Part shown: positions 1 to 11,305 of the stretch, piece by piece
How positions within the stretch are numbered: the stretch's first letter is position 1
How the letters are laid out: every line of letters begins with the position of its first letter
From: Tuctoria greenei
Taxonomy: Eukaryota > Streptophyta > Magnoliopsida > Poales > Poaceae
Reading direction: 5' to 3'
Assembly: GCA_036927565.1 (NCBI GenBank)
Contig: JAYESD010000009.1
Span: forward strand, 28,115,601-28,179,600
DNA length: 64,000 nt
The notes under the pieces: model-generated
Database searches by the model: none
Seen by the model: only the letters and a program-made list of their open reading frames with translations
Told to the model about the DNA's origin: nothing
Position numbers and translations under genes: made by a program

Positions 1-97
1 TGACTTTCTTCCTGAGTTCAGTCCTCGACAACTTGACTTCCACTATTGTGATGGTGTCGTTGCTACGGAAACTTGTACCCCCATCTGAATACAGAAA
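1..97 (+). CDS. NHD1: NHD1-type Na+/H+ antiporter, exon a, copy A (5' edge outside window)
   Basis: This partial exon encodes a membrane segment of a NhaD-family sodium/proton antiporter. In plants this is the plastid-envelope NHD1 protein, which exports Na+ in exchange for H+. The visible peptide contains the family-typical stretch VLDNLTSTIVMVSLLRKL followed by VPPSEYRK. The exon ends inside a Lys codon (phase 2) at a good donor, AGAAA|GTATGA. The first ten bases of the exon lie left of the window, judging from copy B at 8935-9041, which is otherwise the same. Family assignment rests on recognised protein similarity. Whether this copy is expressed cannot be told here. Confidence 0.85.
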
Positions 98-1376
98 GTA
101 TGAAATTCATTACATCTACTATTATGCCGCAAAGAACCAGCCTCTCTGCAAAAGCAGGGGTAAGGCTCTCTAGAAATAACCCTTCCCCAGTCTCCAAAAT
201 TTGTGGGAGCCTTCAACACTGGGTATCCCCAGTCTCCACTTCATGCCCTTTACTATTATGATGCAAATGAAAAATGATACAATAAATTTTTCAACAATTT
301 CATGACATTTTATTATGGCTCAGAATGATCGTATCCTTGCACCTCTATCCATATGTTTATTTATTTTTGTGCTCTAATTATGGCTGGTGTAACTCCCATG
401 ATCAATGTGAATGTACTGTCGGCCATATTTTCAATTCTATCGGTTATATACTATGTCATGAAACGGAGTACAAAAGGGATAGAAAACCTGTCACAGAATT
501 TCCATTCAACATGCAAAAAAATAAAATAAAAAATTGATGGATTGCATGATTTGTGGTTTCATTACGACTGCTTTTGAAAGACACTGTTTATATTGGTCTT
601 CATGACCCTTCAATATTTCTTCCATGCCTCAATAATTTCAGAGTTTTTGTTTGGCTATGGGACAGCGGATATTCATGTCCAGCTGCCCTTTGGGCACTCC
701 TCTGCTTTTGCATCCCTACCTGATCCTCACTTAACAGGGAGTCTGTTTGCCATTTTCCTGCCCCATGGGGTTCATGGTACATGGCAACAACAACAACGAC
801 AATCAAGCCTTTGTCCCAAACAAGTTGGGGTTGGCTAGAAAATGATGATTGCTGATAATTATCTAGAATGATTCGGTTCTTATATCAGAAAATTTAAACA
901 CACCTTAGTCAATATATAGTTTCACAACTAACACCTCCTGTCCTCATCCACCATGGGATATTTGTTTGTCCAATGTCTGCACCCCAGTGGTGACTTTGCT
1001 GTCCATCCATTTTGCCACCTTAAGACATTTTTCAGAAGAAACAAACAATTTTTTTTCGAAATTTTGGATTGAGTAAATTCAGTGGCAAATGCGGATATTC
1101 CACTCTTCGTGTTAATTTGAGGCCAACACATTACGCACGTGATTTGTCTAGTTGCATTAAACTGACTGTTAGTACTAGCCTTTTTTTTTTTAAAAGGCAC
1201 TAGTAGCATGGCAATAGAGACAGATACAGCATTGTGGCAATAAGTGAATGCAGGGAATTTTTTATATGTCTGCTGGTTGGTGGGAAGAATTTTATATTCA
1301 CCAATGTGTCAGTAAATGATTTGGAGGGATATCATTTAGCATCTTGAGTGACTAAAACATTGTCTTATTGGGACAG
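98..1376 (+). other. Intron between NHD1 exons a and b, copy A
   Basis: AT-rich sequence with GT at 98-99 and AG at 1375-1376. It contains no convincing coding or RNA gene. The same intron is at 9042-10320. The short open frames in it carry no recognisable domain. Confidence 0.8.
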
Positions 1377-1497
1377 ATTGTTAGGTGGTGTTGTTGTAAT
1401 AGCAGCAAATGCTGGCGGTGCGTGGACACCAATTGGTGATGTGACAACTACTATGCTGTGGATCCATGGTCAGGTTACAACATTGAAAATAATACAG
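1377..1497 (+). CDS. NHD1: NHD1-type antiporter, exon b, copy A
   Basis: A 121-nt exon bounded by GGGACAG| and |GTCAGC. It starts with the third base of a Lys codon (phase 2) and ends in phase 0. It encodes the NhaD signature around NAGGAWTPIGDVTTTMLWI, a conserved membrane stretch with polar residues thought to line the ion path in the ion-transporter superfamily. The same exon occurs at 10321-10441 and 57305-57425. In copy A no exon c or d follows, because the downstream intron is interrupted by a Copia element and then by unrelated DNA. Confidence 0.9.
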
Positions 1498-1954
1498 GTC
1501 AGCTTTACACAAGTGTTCTTGTGTTGCATGATGGGTTTATACATATATTTCCTTGCATTCGTTCTCTTTGCAATGGTATGTTTGTTTTATTAACGTCACG
1601 TTCCACTTTCCTAAGTTCCTGATGATTATTAAGAGTATATGCTCATATCTGCATTCAAATCGAAACTTTTAAGGATCACTTGCCTGCCTTTTTCTGTATG
1701 GACCTTGTAAAGGTTACAACTTCGTTTGAAGGAGAAATGGAGATATAAATGATGCTACTTTTTTCTTCACGAATATGCAGAAGAGCTGCGTATCATTTCA
1801 TTAAGAATGGAAAAAGGGTGTCAACAAACACACATGCAGCAGTTAGGCTTTTACATCTCTGCCACAGACAAAAGAATCCCCCCCCCCCCCCCCCCCCCGA
1901 CTCATCTAAACCCTAGCCCTAGCAGCTGGTACTGTAGCATGTTGCTACTGTACC
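1498..1954 (+). other. Intron after NHD1 exon b (copy A) with poly-C tract
   Basis: Intron sequence up to the Copia insertion. It holds a run of 21 C near 1878-1898. The matching run is 15 C in copy B and 23 C in copy C. The last five bases, GTACC, are the target-site copy on this side. Confidence 0.75.
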
Positions 1955-2354
1955 TGTTAGTAGCTGGATTTTTACTCTCATTGAAGAGAGGATGACACTA
2001 GAGAGTTGGGGCAATTTTCTTGTCTATTCCTCACACAATGCCATACCAACCCAAGGGGTTGAGGCTACATATTTATAGCAGCCCAAGGGCAGCCAACCAG
2101 CCAAGCATATGCCTTCTTGCTAGTCCAAGATGCCATGCAAGGTGTTGTCCTAAAGATGCTAACAACCGTCCTAAAAGCAGTCAAGATGCTGCTGTCCTAA
2201 CTGCTGTCCTAAAAGCAGTCAAGATGCTGTCCTCTAGTCTAAGATGAGTACAACAAGGACCAAAGACCAAAGGACTAAGGTACAACAAACTAAGGACAAG
2301 GGTACAAGGGACTAGGGGACCAAAGACCAAAGGACTACAAGACTTATTCCATCA
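1955..2354 (-). repeat. 3' LTR of Copia A
   Basis: 400 bp, begins TGTTAGTAGC and ends TTCCATCA in plus orientation. By eye it matches 10893-11292 at every base. Flanked on the left by GTACC. Confidence 0.93.
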
Positions 2355-2367
2355 TTCTCCCCCTAAG
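2355..2367 (-). other. Polypurine tract of Copia A
   Basis: TTCTCCCCCTAAG on the plus strand, so CTTAGGGGGAGAA on the element strand, directly beside the LTR. It primes plus-strand DNA synthesis in LTR elements and overlaps the end of the pol frame. Confidence 0.85.
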
Positions 2368-5300
2368 TCTTGTACGTCGTCTTCTGGGAGGGTTGGATCA
2401 TCCCGATCCTGGAGCAAAGTTCAATGAACTTGAGCCTCCCAAGGGGCTTGGTGAGCAGATCCGCAAGCTGGTCCTTGGTGTTGATGTAGATCGCCTTGAT
2501 GCTACCTTCCTCCAAGCAGACTCGGATGAAGTGATACCTCACCCGGATGTGCTTGCTCCGTTCATGAAAAACGGGGTTCTTTGCCAGGGCCAGAGCAGCC
2601 ACGTTGTCCACCCTGAGCTCCACCGCTCCAGTGTCTCTGCCGAGTAGATCACCAAGCAGTCGAACAAGCCAGAGCGCCTGAGTCGAAGCGGTGGAGGCCG
2701 CTATGTACTCGGCCTCGCAGCTGGACATGGCCACCACCTGCTGCTTGACCGACTGCCAGCTAACGAGGCACTTGCCGAAGAAGAAGAGGATCCCGCTCGT
2801 GCTTTTGCTGGTGTCGATGTCGCCGGCGTGGTCGCTGTCGCTGTACCCGACAAGGTGTGCCTCTCCAGGACACCTCGAGTAGTGAAGGCCGTGATCAAGA
2901 GTCCCCGCAACGTAGCGGATGATCCTCTTCACAGCCTGCTGGTGCTCCGTCGTCGGTCGCTGCAGGAACCGACTAACGTAGCCGACGGAGAATGCCAAGT
3001 CCGGCCGTGTGTGGGCGAGGTAGCGAAGGCTCCCCACAAGACGCCGGTACTGTGTAGCGTCCACCTCCTCCGCCGTGCTGTCGCGGCTCAGCTTCAGCCT
3101 CTCCTCCATCGGGGTGAGGGCTGGGTTGCAGTTTGTGAGCCCAGCTAGCTCAACAATGCGCCTGGCGTAGGCGGTCTGTCGAAGTGTGATCCCGGAGTCG
3201 GCCTGGTGCACCTCAATTCCTAGGTAGAAGGAGAGGGATCCCAGGTCACTCATCTGGAAAGTGGCTTTCATCTCTTCCTTGAACGCTGCCACCTCCGCCT
3301 CCTTGGTGCCGGTGATCACCAAGTCGTCGACGTAGACACCCACCAGTAGGGTGTTTCCTCCATTGCCCCGCCGGTAGATGGCCGCCTCGTGTGGGCATTG
3401 CCCGAAGCCCATCCTCTTGAGCGTGGAATCCAACTTGGCATTCCACGCCCGTGGTGCCTGCCGCAAGCCATAGAGGGCCTTGCGCAGGCGCAACACCTTG
3501 CCCTCCTTGCCAGGGAGCGCAAACCCTGGCGGCTGGTGTACGTAGACCTCCTCCTTCAAGTCGCCGTTGAGGAACGCCGACTTGACGTCCATGTGCTGGA
3601 CACGCCAGCCTTCTTTTGCAGCCAGCGCAAGAAGGAGTCGCACGGATTCCATCCGTGCCACGGGGGCAAAGGCATCGTCGAAGTCGATCCCCTCCTGCTG
3701 CACGAAGCCGCGTGCCACCAAGCGAGCCTTGTGCTTGACGATGGCGCCGGCTTCATCCCTCTTCAGCTTGAACACCCACTTAAGGGTGATCGCACGGTGA
3801 CCGCGAGGGAGGTCAGCAAGCTCCCAAGTGCGGTTCGTCTCAACCGCATCCATCTCCGACTGCATCGCGGCACGCCATGCCGCGTGTTTCTCGGCCTCCG
3901 CGAAAGACCGAGGTTCGCCGTCGTCGCATGCAAGGTGCAACTGCGCCTCCGAATCTTGATCATCCAGATCGTGAGGGGCCAGTCCCGGCACCGGCTGGTC
4001 GCCGAGAATGTTCTCCATCTTGCGATACCACAACTGCTCGCCTTCGTAGCACCTGTCGAGGCGCTCCTCGTCGTGGGAGAGCGGAGTGACAAACTCCACT
4101 GGGTCGTGCTCGACACAAGCTGGTGACGGAGTGGACGTGGCTGAAGGGGTGGCCGTCGGTGCTGGAGTGCGTGGGGTCGCCGGCTGAGGTGGAGGTGGAC
4201 GCTCTGGGGCAGGGGTAGACACGCTCGGTGGAGAAGAGCTGCCTACTCCCCCAGCTCCCTTGGAGTAGACGTAGTCGACGATGAAGTCGTCGTTCGTCGA
4301 GGTCGAACTATCGTCCACCGCCTTGTCCCATGCCCATCCTCGCCCTTCGTTGAACACAACGTCGCGCGTCGTGCGCACACGCTGTGTCTCTGGGTCGAGA
4401 ATGCGGTAGGCCTTCGAGCCCTCCGCGTAGCCGATGAACACCCCGGGGGTGCTCCTGTCGTCGAGCTTGCCGATCTGGCCAAGCTCCTTGGCGAACGCGA
4501 GGCAGCCGAAGACTCGTAGGTGAGAGACCGTCGGCTTGCGCCCATACCAAGCCTCGTACGGCGTCCTGCCGTGGAGGGCCTTGGTGGGCGAACGGTTGAG
4601 GATGTAAACGGCGGTCACCACCGCCTCTCCCCAAAAGATAGCCGGCATTCCCCTCTGCTTGAGGAGGGCCCGAGTCATCCCCACAACCGTCTGGTTGCGC
4701 CGCTCGACGACGCCGTTCTGCTGCGGGCTGTAGGGCGCGGAGTAGTGGCGCTGAACACCCTCATCCGCGCAATACGACGCGAATTCAGCCGCCGTGAATT
4801 CGCCGCCGTTGTCGGTGCGCAACACGCGCAGCTTGCGGCCGCACTCCGCCTCCGCAGTGGCCTGCGCACGCCTGATGGCGTTCGCAGCCTCTCCCTTGCT
4901 GCCAAGGACCACCACCCACATGTAGCGGGAGAGGTCGTCGACGAGCAGCAGGAAGTAGCGTCATCCTCCTGGTGTAGCCGGTGTCACCGGGCCACACAAG
5001 TCCCCGTGAACGAGCTCGAGCCGCTCCTTGGCTCGAAAGCTCGACTGCTGGGGAAAAGGAAGCCGCCTCTGCTTCGTCACCACGCAGACGTCACAGAGCT
5101 GCTCCACGTGGTCAAGGCATGGCATGCCTCGCACCATCTCCTTGGCACTAAGCTGCTTCAGGGCCTCGAAGTGAAGGTGCCCAAAGCGCTCGTGCCACTG
5201 CCATGCCTCGTCCTCCCGACGAGTGGCAAGACAGACAGGCTGTGCTACCTGCACGTGAAGGACATAGAGTCGATTGGTGCCTCTAGTTACCTTGGCAAGA

Positions 5301-7117
5301 AGGCGACAATGGCGATCCCAAATCCTCATGACTCCGTCCTTGATCTCCACGCGCGAACCACTCTCATCCAGCTGTCCCAAGCTGATGATGGAGTTTCGCA
5401 ACGCGGGGATGTAATAGACTCCGACGAGCAGCTTGTGCTCACCGGACTTAGCGCTGAGGAGGACGGAGCCAACACCCTTGATCTCCACACCGGAGGCGTC
5501 ACCAAACTTGACGGAGCCTCGGACATTGGGATCAAGCTCGGCGAAGAACTCCCGTCGACCGGTCATGTGATGGGTGGCGCCGGTGTCAAGGCACCACCCG
5601 TCAGTCTTGTCGTTGCTGGAGCCGTCGCCGAGGAGCGCGTGTGCTCTCGGCTCATCAAGATGAAAGAGAGCCGATGCGGTCGATGCCGCTAGAGGTGGCT
5701 TGATGCTTCCATGTGCCATGAGCAAAGCTGGCTCCTCCTCCACCTGAGCGACGTGGGCCTCCTCCTCCACTTGTGCGACGTGGGCCTGACCACGTCGTGG
5801 CTGTCGACACTCCCTGGCCCAATGACCAAGCTTGCCACAGTTGTGGCAGGTGTCGTCTCGTGCCGGCTTGTGGTTGCCGGCGGCACCGCCCTGGGCACCT
5901 CCGCGGGCTCTTCCTTGCGCCCCGGCCTGGGCGCCTCCGCGCCCCTTGCGCGGCTTGCCGCGCTTGCTGCCGCCTGTCGAGGAAGAGGACTCCCCCTTCT
6001 TCCGATCACCCTGGCTAGCCTCCCACTGCTCGCGAGTGAGATGAAGCTTCCCGCCAATGGTGATAGGCCCCGAGAGAGGCTGTGGTTCGTCGCTGTCGAC
6101 AACCTTGAGGCGACCTATCGCCTCTTCGATCGACATCGTGGAGAGGTCCAGCAGAGACTCGATCGAGCGAGCGATCTGCTTGTACTTCTCGGGGATGCAA
6201 CGGAAGAGCTTCTCGACAGCTCTCTCCTCGTCGTAGGTGTCGTCGCCGAACTGCTCCAACTTCTGCAACAAAGTGTTGAGACGGAGAGCAAAGTCATCAA
6301 CGTCCTCACCTGGCTTAAAGGCCAGGTTCTCCCACTTCTTGCAAAGCGCCTGCAGCGTGGTCTTGCGGGCGCGGTCGCTGCCGATGCGTGCCGCAGCGAT
6401 GGCGTCCCAAGCCTCCTTAGCAGTCCGCTTCTTGGAAAGCGAGAACTGCATCTCGGGCGGGACTGCAGCAATGAGGGCATCCAGCGCCCGTCGATCCTCG
6501 TAGTAGTCGACGTCGCCGTACCGAACTGCTTCCCACATGTGTCGCACCTGGAGCCGCACCCTCATCACCGCGGCCCACTCCACGTAGTTGGTCTTGGTGA
6601 GGGTAGGCCACCCACCGCCGGGACCGACATCCCTGACAATGGCCTGGACCCCATGGTGTCCATGGTACCGATCTGGGGAGGGAGAACCGCGCTGCCTGTA
6701 ACGGCCGCGTTCTCCGTCGACTGCGCTGCCGCCGCCGGGAGCGCCACCGGCACGTCCGCGCCGGCCTGGGCTGCGGCTATCGCGCCCATGGGGACGCGCG
6801 GCTACTCGATGCATCTCCTGTGCTCGCGCCACTTCCCTTGCCAACTTGAGCTCATCGTCGACGCCGCCGTCGACAGAGCCGCTGGAGCTACTGCCGCGCA
6901 GAGCCTCCAGCTCTGCTGCCGCTGCACGCGCTACAGCCGCCGCCGCTGCTGCTTCCACTTTCGCCCTCGCTGCTGCCAGTTCCGCCGCCGCCAACTTTGC
7001 CGCTAGTGCCGCCGTCGCCGCAGCCTCTGCCGCCGCTCGCTCGCGCTCCTCCGCCGCGGCGACCTCCGTCTGCCGCGCGCTCGAGGCGACCGAACGCTGA
7101 GACTGTCCGTCGGACAT
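2363..7117 (-). pseudogene. Copia gag-pol polyprotein, broken by one stop (copy A)
   Basis: Encodes gag, protease, integrase, reverse transcriptase and RNase H in Copia order. It aligns codon for codon with the intact 1584-residue frame at 11301-16055. A single nonsense codon at 4961-4963 (TGA where copy B has CGA, in the integrase motif PGGRRYF) splits it into a gag-PR-INT part (7117-4961) and an INT-RT-RNase H part (from 4960 down to 2363). The change is a CpG-type transition. Visible motifs are the CHNCGKLGHWAREC zinc knuckle, protease LDTGATHHMTG, integrase RTDNGGEF and QQNGVVERRN, RT YVDDLV and RNase H SDSDHAGD. Without read-through it cannot give a full polyprotein. Confidence 0.92.
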
Positions 7118-7251
7118 CGCGCACTGGTGGGGAGCTGGTGTGTGGGGAAGAGGGATGAGCTGGGGCAGCCGGTGTTCCTGCTACCGGTTGCGGACAGGGA
7201 GAGGCGCGGGAGGGAGATGAGCAAGAGATGTTTAGGCTACAGGATAGAACG

Positions 7252-7264
7252 GCTCTGATACCAA
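7252..7264 (-). other. Primer binding site of Copia A
   Basis: GCTCTGATACCAA on the plus strand reads TTGGTATCAGAGC on the element strand, complementary to the 3' end of initiator Met-tRNA. It lies two bases from the right LTR. Confidence 0.9.
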
Positions 7265-7265
7265 G

Positions 7266-7666
7266 TGTTAGTAGCTGGATTTTTACTCTCATTGAAGAGA
7301 GGATGACACTAGAGAGTTGGGGCAATTTTTCTTGTCTATTCCTCACACAATGCCATACCAACCCAAGGGGTTGAGGCTACATATTTATAGCAGCCCAAGG
7401 GCAGCCAACCAGCCAAGCATATGCCTTCTTGCTAGTCCAAGATGCCATGCAAGGTGTTGTCCTAAAGATGCTAACAACCGTCCTAAAAGCAGTCAAGATG
7501 CTGCTGTCCTAACTGCTGTCCTAAAAGCAGTCAAGATGCTGTCCTCTAGTCTAAGATGAGTACAACAAGGACCAAAGACCAAAAGACTAAGGTACAACAA
7601 ACTAAGGACAAGGGTACAAGGGACTAGGGGACCAAAGACCAAAGGACTACAATACTTATTCCATCA
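7266..7666 (-). repeat. 5' LTR of Copia A
   Basis: 401 bp. Against the left LTR it has an extra T in the AATTTTTC run, a G-to-A change (CCAAAAGAC) and a G-to-T change (ACAATACTT). None of the three private changes of the copy B right LTR is present. Right flank is GATTA. Confidence 0.92.
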
Positions 7667-7883
7667 GATTAGGGAGTGTGTTGAAAATAATCATGTTTTC
7701 TAGAATAAATTAGAGATTAGGGGGTGTCCAGATCAGATACGATAGGTGTTTAGAGTCCTAGTCAATTAAGAATAGTTTAAGGAGTCCAAATTGTATTTAG
7801 GAAGGAGTCTTATCTGTAAGAGGCTATATATACCTGGGATTACCAGAGGAATAAAACAAGTTTTTAGTCCCGGAGTTCCAACA
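7667..7883 (+). repeat. 3' LTR remnant of a TGTTGAA-family Copia element
   Basis: A purine-rich GATTAGGGAGTG (7667-7678) precedes an LTR-like block starting TGTTGAAAATAATC at 7679 and ending GTTCCAACA at 7883. It resembles the LTRs of the gag-only elements at 17989 and 59250 in its start, its AGGGGGTGTCC motif and its TATATA region. No primer site follows it, so it is a 3' LTR end with its own interior lost. Confidence 0.7.
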
Positions 7884-8286
7884 CACCGATCGTTGAGTGC
7901 TACCTATGAGCCTTTCTCAGATGCTGGTGCCCACTCCGCGTACTCGGCGTCCCTCGTCGCTGCTCTCCACGCCCAGGCTGCCGGGGTTCAGAACATCCGA
8001 ACGCTCGTGCCAGTCGTCCTCAGTTCTGACTCCACCGCGTACACCCGCTGGCGTAACGTGTTTCTCCTCATGTTGAGGTGGTTTTGTCTCGACGACCACG
8101 TCCTTCGGGAGGGCTTCCTGTTGGATGACTCTTGGATCAACATGGACAGCCTGGTCCTAGCCAGGATCCTTGGATCCCTCTCCGACGAGCTACACGACAT
8201 CGTCAGGCAGCGCGGTGACGGTACTGCGCGCCGGGCGTGGCTGGTCCTCGAGCAGCACTTCTTGGGGAACCGTGCGACTCGAGCTC
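7884..8286 (+). pseudogene. Copia gag fragment
   Basis: An open frame from about 7906 encodes the N-terminal half of a grass Copia gag polyprotein. Recognisable blocks are YTRWRNVFLLML, DELHDIVRQ and the family-typical FLGNRATRAL. It has no zinc knuckle and stops where it meets the next scrap: the bases GAGCTCTGATACCAT serve both the gag end and the primer site of the neighbouring LTR. It is a truncated remnant of an Ale/Retrofit-like element, not a gene. Confidence 0.7.
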
Positions 8287-8408
8287 TGATACCATATTAG
8301 AGAATAGTGACTGGATTAATCAACCCATAGGGTAGGGTACATATATATAGCCCCATAGGGGGCTGGTACATGGGCCTAGCCCAACACACGCATGCATACA
8401 ATCCAACA
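8280..8408 (-). repeat. Copia 5' LTR remnant with primer site
   Basis: GAGCTCTGATACCATAT at 8280 is an initiator-Met primer site read on the minus strand. The block to 8408 ends CAATCCAACA (minus strand TGTTGGATTG). Its length and its start/end resemble the short LTRs at 51092 and 62209. The interior of this element is missing. Confidence 0.65.
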
Positions 8409-8934
8409 CTTCTCTTTTTTAGGGGCTTTACAGGGTTGCTGAGTTTAGCGTTCACATTGAAATATGACCTGACTCACTCTGATGCTACATGCTGCCTCCC
8501 TTTAGATATCATTTTACTTCTGCATAACTATTTCCAAAATATTTGGTACTACACATCCAAATACGTTTTCCTGATTTTACCTTTATGATATACTCATTTA
8601 TTCTTATTTTTCTCAGTCAATTAGAACCACATCCTTAAGCATGAAGTGTGCATGCACAAGAGAAGAACTAGCTTGACCTACTAATACTATTTTTAGTTGC
8701 TGTGGCGGTCGTTTTTGTCACAATTCGCCTCACAAAAAGATTGCCTGAATATGCACATTTTTTTTTGCCAAATTTTCATATATTGTGAATGGAACGGATT
8801 ATTTTGCAACCATTTTGAAAAAATCAGAATATAGCGAACTACCATAAAACCATAATTTGTGTTTTTGGTTTTTGCTTGGGATAATTTTGTTTATTCAATG
8901 TCTTGATTTTTTTATCTATGATTTTTTTTTTCAG
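8409..8934 (+). other. Probable NHD1 intron upstream of exon a, copy B
   Basis: AT-rich sequence ending in a pyrimidine run and TTTTTTTTCAG at 8934, a strong acceptor for exon a. I see no gene in it. It should also exist just left of the window in front of copy A if the duplication model is right. Confidence 0.6.
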
Positions 8935-9041
8935 ATTGGTATTGTGACTTTCTTCCTGAGTTCAGTCCTCGACAACTTGACTTCCACTATTGTGATGGTG
9001 TCGTTGCTACGGAAACTTGTACCCCCATCTGAATACAGAAA
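8935..9041 (+). CDS. NHD1: NHD1-type antiporter, exon a, copy B
   Basis: Complete 107-nt exon, phase 0 in and phase 2 out, from ..TTTCAG| to AGAAA|GTATGA. It starts IGIVTFFLSSVLDNLT and runs to the split Lys of EYRK. This is the NhaD membrane stretch with the DN pair seen across the family. From position 8945 it matches copy A base for base as far as I can read. Exon b follows after a 1279-bp intron, as in copy A. Confidence 0.9.
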
Positions 9042-10320
9042 GTATGAAATTCATTACATCTACTATTATGCCGCAAAGAACCAGCCTCTCTGCAAAAGCA
9101 GGGGTAAGGCTCTCTAGAAATAACCCTTCCCCAGTCTCCAAAATTTGTGGGAGCCTTCAACACTGGGTATCCCCAGTCTCCACTTCATGCCCTTTACTAT
9201 TATGATGCAAATGAAAAATGATACAATAAATTTTTCAACAATTTCATGACATTTTATTATGGCTCAGAATGATCGTATCCTTGCACCTCTATCCATATGT
9301 TTATTTATTTTTGTGCTCTAATTATGGCTGGTGTAACTCCCATGATCAATGTGAATGTACTGTCGGCCATATTTTCAATTCTATCGGTTATATACTATGT
9401 CATGAAACGGAGTACAAAAGGGATAGAAAACCTGTCACAGAATTTCCATTCAACATGCAAAAAAATAAAATAAAAAATTGATGGATTGCATGATTTGTGG
9501 TTTCATTACGACTGCTTTTGAAAGACACTGTTTATATTGGTCTTCATGACCCTTCAATATTTCTTCCATGCCTCAATAATTTCAGAGTTTTTGTTTGGCT
9601 ATGGGACAGCGGATATTCATGTCCAGCTGCCCTTTGGGCACTCCTCTGCTTTTGCATCCCTACCTGATCCTCACTTAACAGGGAGTCTGTTTGCCATTTT
9701 CCTGCCCCATGGGGTTCATGGTACATGGCAACAACAACAACGACAATCAAGCCTTTGTCCCAAACAAGTTGGGGTTGGCTAGAAAATGATGATTGCTGAT
9801 AATTATCTAGAATGATTCGGTTCTTATATCAGAAAATTTAAACACACCTTAGTCAATATATAGTTTCACAACTAACACCTCCTGTCCTCATCCACCATGG
9901 GATATTTGTTTGTCCAATGTCTGCACCCCAGTGGTGACTTTGCTGTCCATCCATTTTGCCACCTTAAGACATTTTTCAGAAGAAACAAACAATTTTTTTT
10001 CGAAATTTTGGATTGAGTAAATTCAGTGGCAAATGCGGATATTCCACTCTTCGTGTTAATTTGAGGCCAACACATTACGCACGTGATTTGTCTAGTTGCA
10101 TTAAACTGACTGTTAGTACTAGCCTTTTTTTTTTTAAAAGGCACTAGTAGCATGGCAATAGAGACAGATACAGCATTGTGGCAATAAGTGAATGCAGGGA
10201 ATTTTTTATATGTCTGCTGGTTGGTGGGAAGAATTTTATATTCACCAATGTGTCAGTAAATGATTTGGAGGGATATCATTTAGCATCTTGAGTGACTAAA
10301 ACATTGTCTTATTGGGACAG
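9042..10320 (+). other. Intron between NHD1 exons a and b, copy B
   Basis: Same as 98-1376 at a constant offset of 8944. Nothing coding is visible. Confidence 0.8.
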
Positions 10321-10441
10321 ATTGTTAGGTGGTGTTGTTGTAATAGCAGCAAATGCTGGCGGTGCGTGGACACCAATTGGTGATGTGACAACTACTATGC
10401 TGTGGATCCATGGTCAGGTTACAACATTGAAAATAATACAG
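10321..10441 (+). CDS. NHD1: NHD1-type antiporter, exon b, copy B
   Basis: 121-nt exon, phase 2 in and phase 0 out, same sequence as 1377-1497. It carries the NAGGAWTPIGD signature. In this copy exon b is followed, beyond a 5.7-kb Copia in the intron, by exons c and d, so copy B is the most complete gene segment in the window. Confidence 0.9.
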
Positions 10442-10892
10442 GTCAGCTTTACACAAGTGTTCTTGTGTTGCATGATGGGTTTATACATATATTTCCTTGC
10501 ATTCGTTCTCTTTGCAATGGTATGTTTGTTTTATTAACGTCACGTTCCACTTTCCTAAGTTCCTGATGATTATTAAGAGTATATGCTCATATCTGCATTC
10601 AAATCGAAACTTTTAAGGATCACTTGCCTGCCTTTTTCTGTATGGACCTTGTAAAGGTTACAACTTCGTTTGAAGGAGAAATGGAGATATAAATGATGCT
10701 ACTTTTTTCTTCACGAATATGCAGAAGAGCTGCGTATCATTTCATTAAGAATGGAAAAAGGGTGTCAACAAACACACATGCAGCAGTTAGGCTTTTACAT
10801 CTCTGCCACAGACAAAAGAATCCCCCCCCCCCCCCCGACTCATCTAAACCCTAGCCCTAGCAGCTGGTACTGTAGCATGTTGCTACTGTACC
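10442..10892 (+). other. Intron after exon b (copy B), left of the Copia insertion
   Basis: Intron with a 15-C run near 10822-10836, ending in the target-site copy GTACC at 10888-10892. Confidence 0.75.
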
Positions 10893-11292
10893 TGTTAGTA
10901 GCTGGATTTTTACTCTCATTGAAGAGAGGATGACACTAGAGAGTTGGGGCAATTTTCTTGTCTATTCCTCACACAATGCCATACCAACCCAAGGGGTTGA
11001 GGCTACATATTTATAGCAGCCCAAGGGCAGCCAACCAGCCAAGCATATGCCTTCTTGCTAGTCCAAGATGCCATGCAAGGTGTTGTCCTAAAGATGCTAA
11101 CAACCGTCCTAAAAGCAGTCAAGATGCTGCTGTCCTAACTGCTGTCCTAAAAGCAGTCAAGATGCTGTCCTCTAGTCTAAGATGAGTACAACAAGGACCA
11201 AAGACCAAAGGACTAAGGTACAACAAACTAAGGACAAGGGTACAAGGGACTAGGGGACCAAAGACCAAAGGACTACAAGACTTATTCCATCA
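10893..11292 (-). repeat. 3' LTR of Copia B
   Basis: 400 bp, TG...CA, matching 1955-2354. Confidence 0.95.
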
Positions 11293-11305
11293 TTCTCCCC
11301 CTAAG
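11293..11305 (-). other. Polypurine tract of Copia B
   Basis: TTCTCCCCCTAAG on the plus strand, directly beside the 3' LTR. Confidence 0.85.

Larger units (their letters stand above)
1955..7666 (-). mobile_element. Ty1/Copia LTR retrotransposon (copy A, recombinant)
   Basis: Complete-looking Copia element on the minus strand with 400/401-bp LTRs (TG...CA), a purine tract next to the left LTR and an initiator-Met primer site next to the right LTR. The flanking five bases do not match: GTACC on the left, GATTA on the right. The left LTR looks identical to the left LTR of the element at 10893-16603, while the interior from 2599 onward and the right LTR differ from it. I infer a hybrid made by recombination between two elements of one family. 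The coding region has a premature stop. Confidence 0.93.

Noticed and set aside
1348..1593. A small ORF covering the antiporter exon b region, also at 10292 and 57276
   Set aside because: It reads from intron through the exon into the next intron. The splice borders and family similarity show only 1377-1497 is coding.
4520..7006. Long plus-strand open frames (390 and 431 codons) opposite the Copia A coding region, repeated at 13458-15944
   Set aside because: They mirror the GC-rich gag-pol codons on the other strand, have no domain and match in both copies only because the elements are copies.
1955..7666. Copies A and B of the Copia as two independent insertions at the same site
   Set aside because: Same left flank, target bases and left LTR over more than 2 kb require duplication. 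The differing right side fits recombination better.
8370..8588. ORF spanning the Copia scrap and the intron upstream of exon a
   Set aside because: Crosses a clear LTR boundary at 8408 and has no family similarity.
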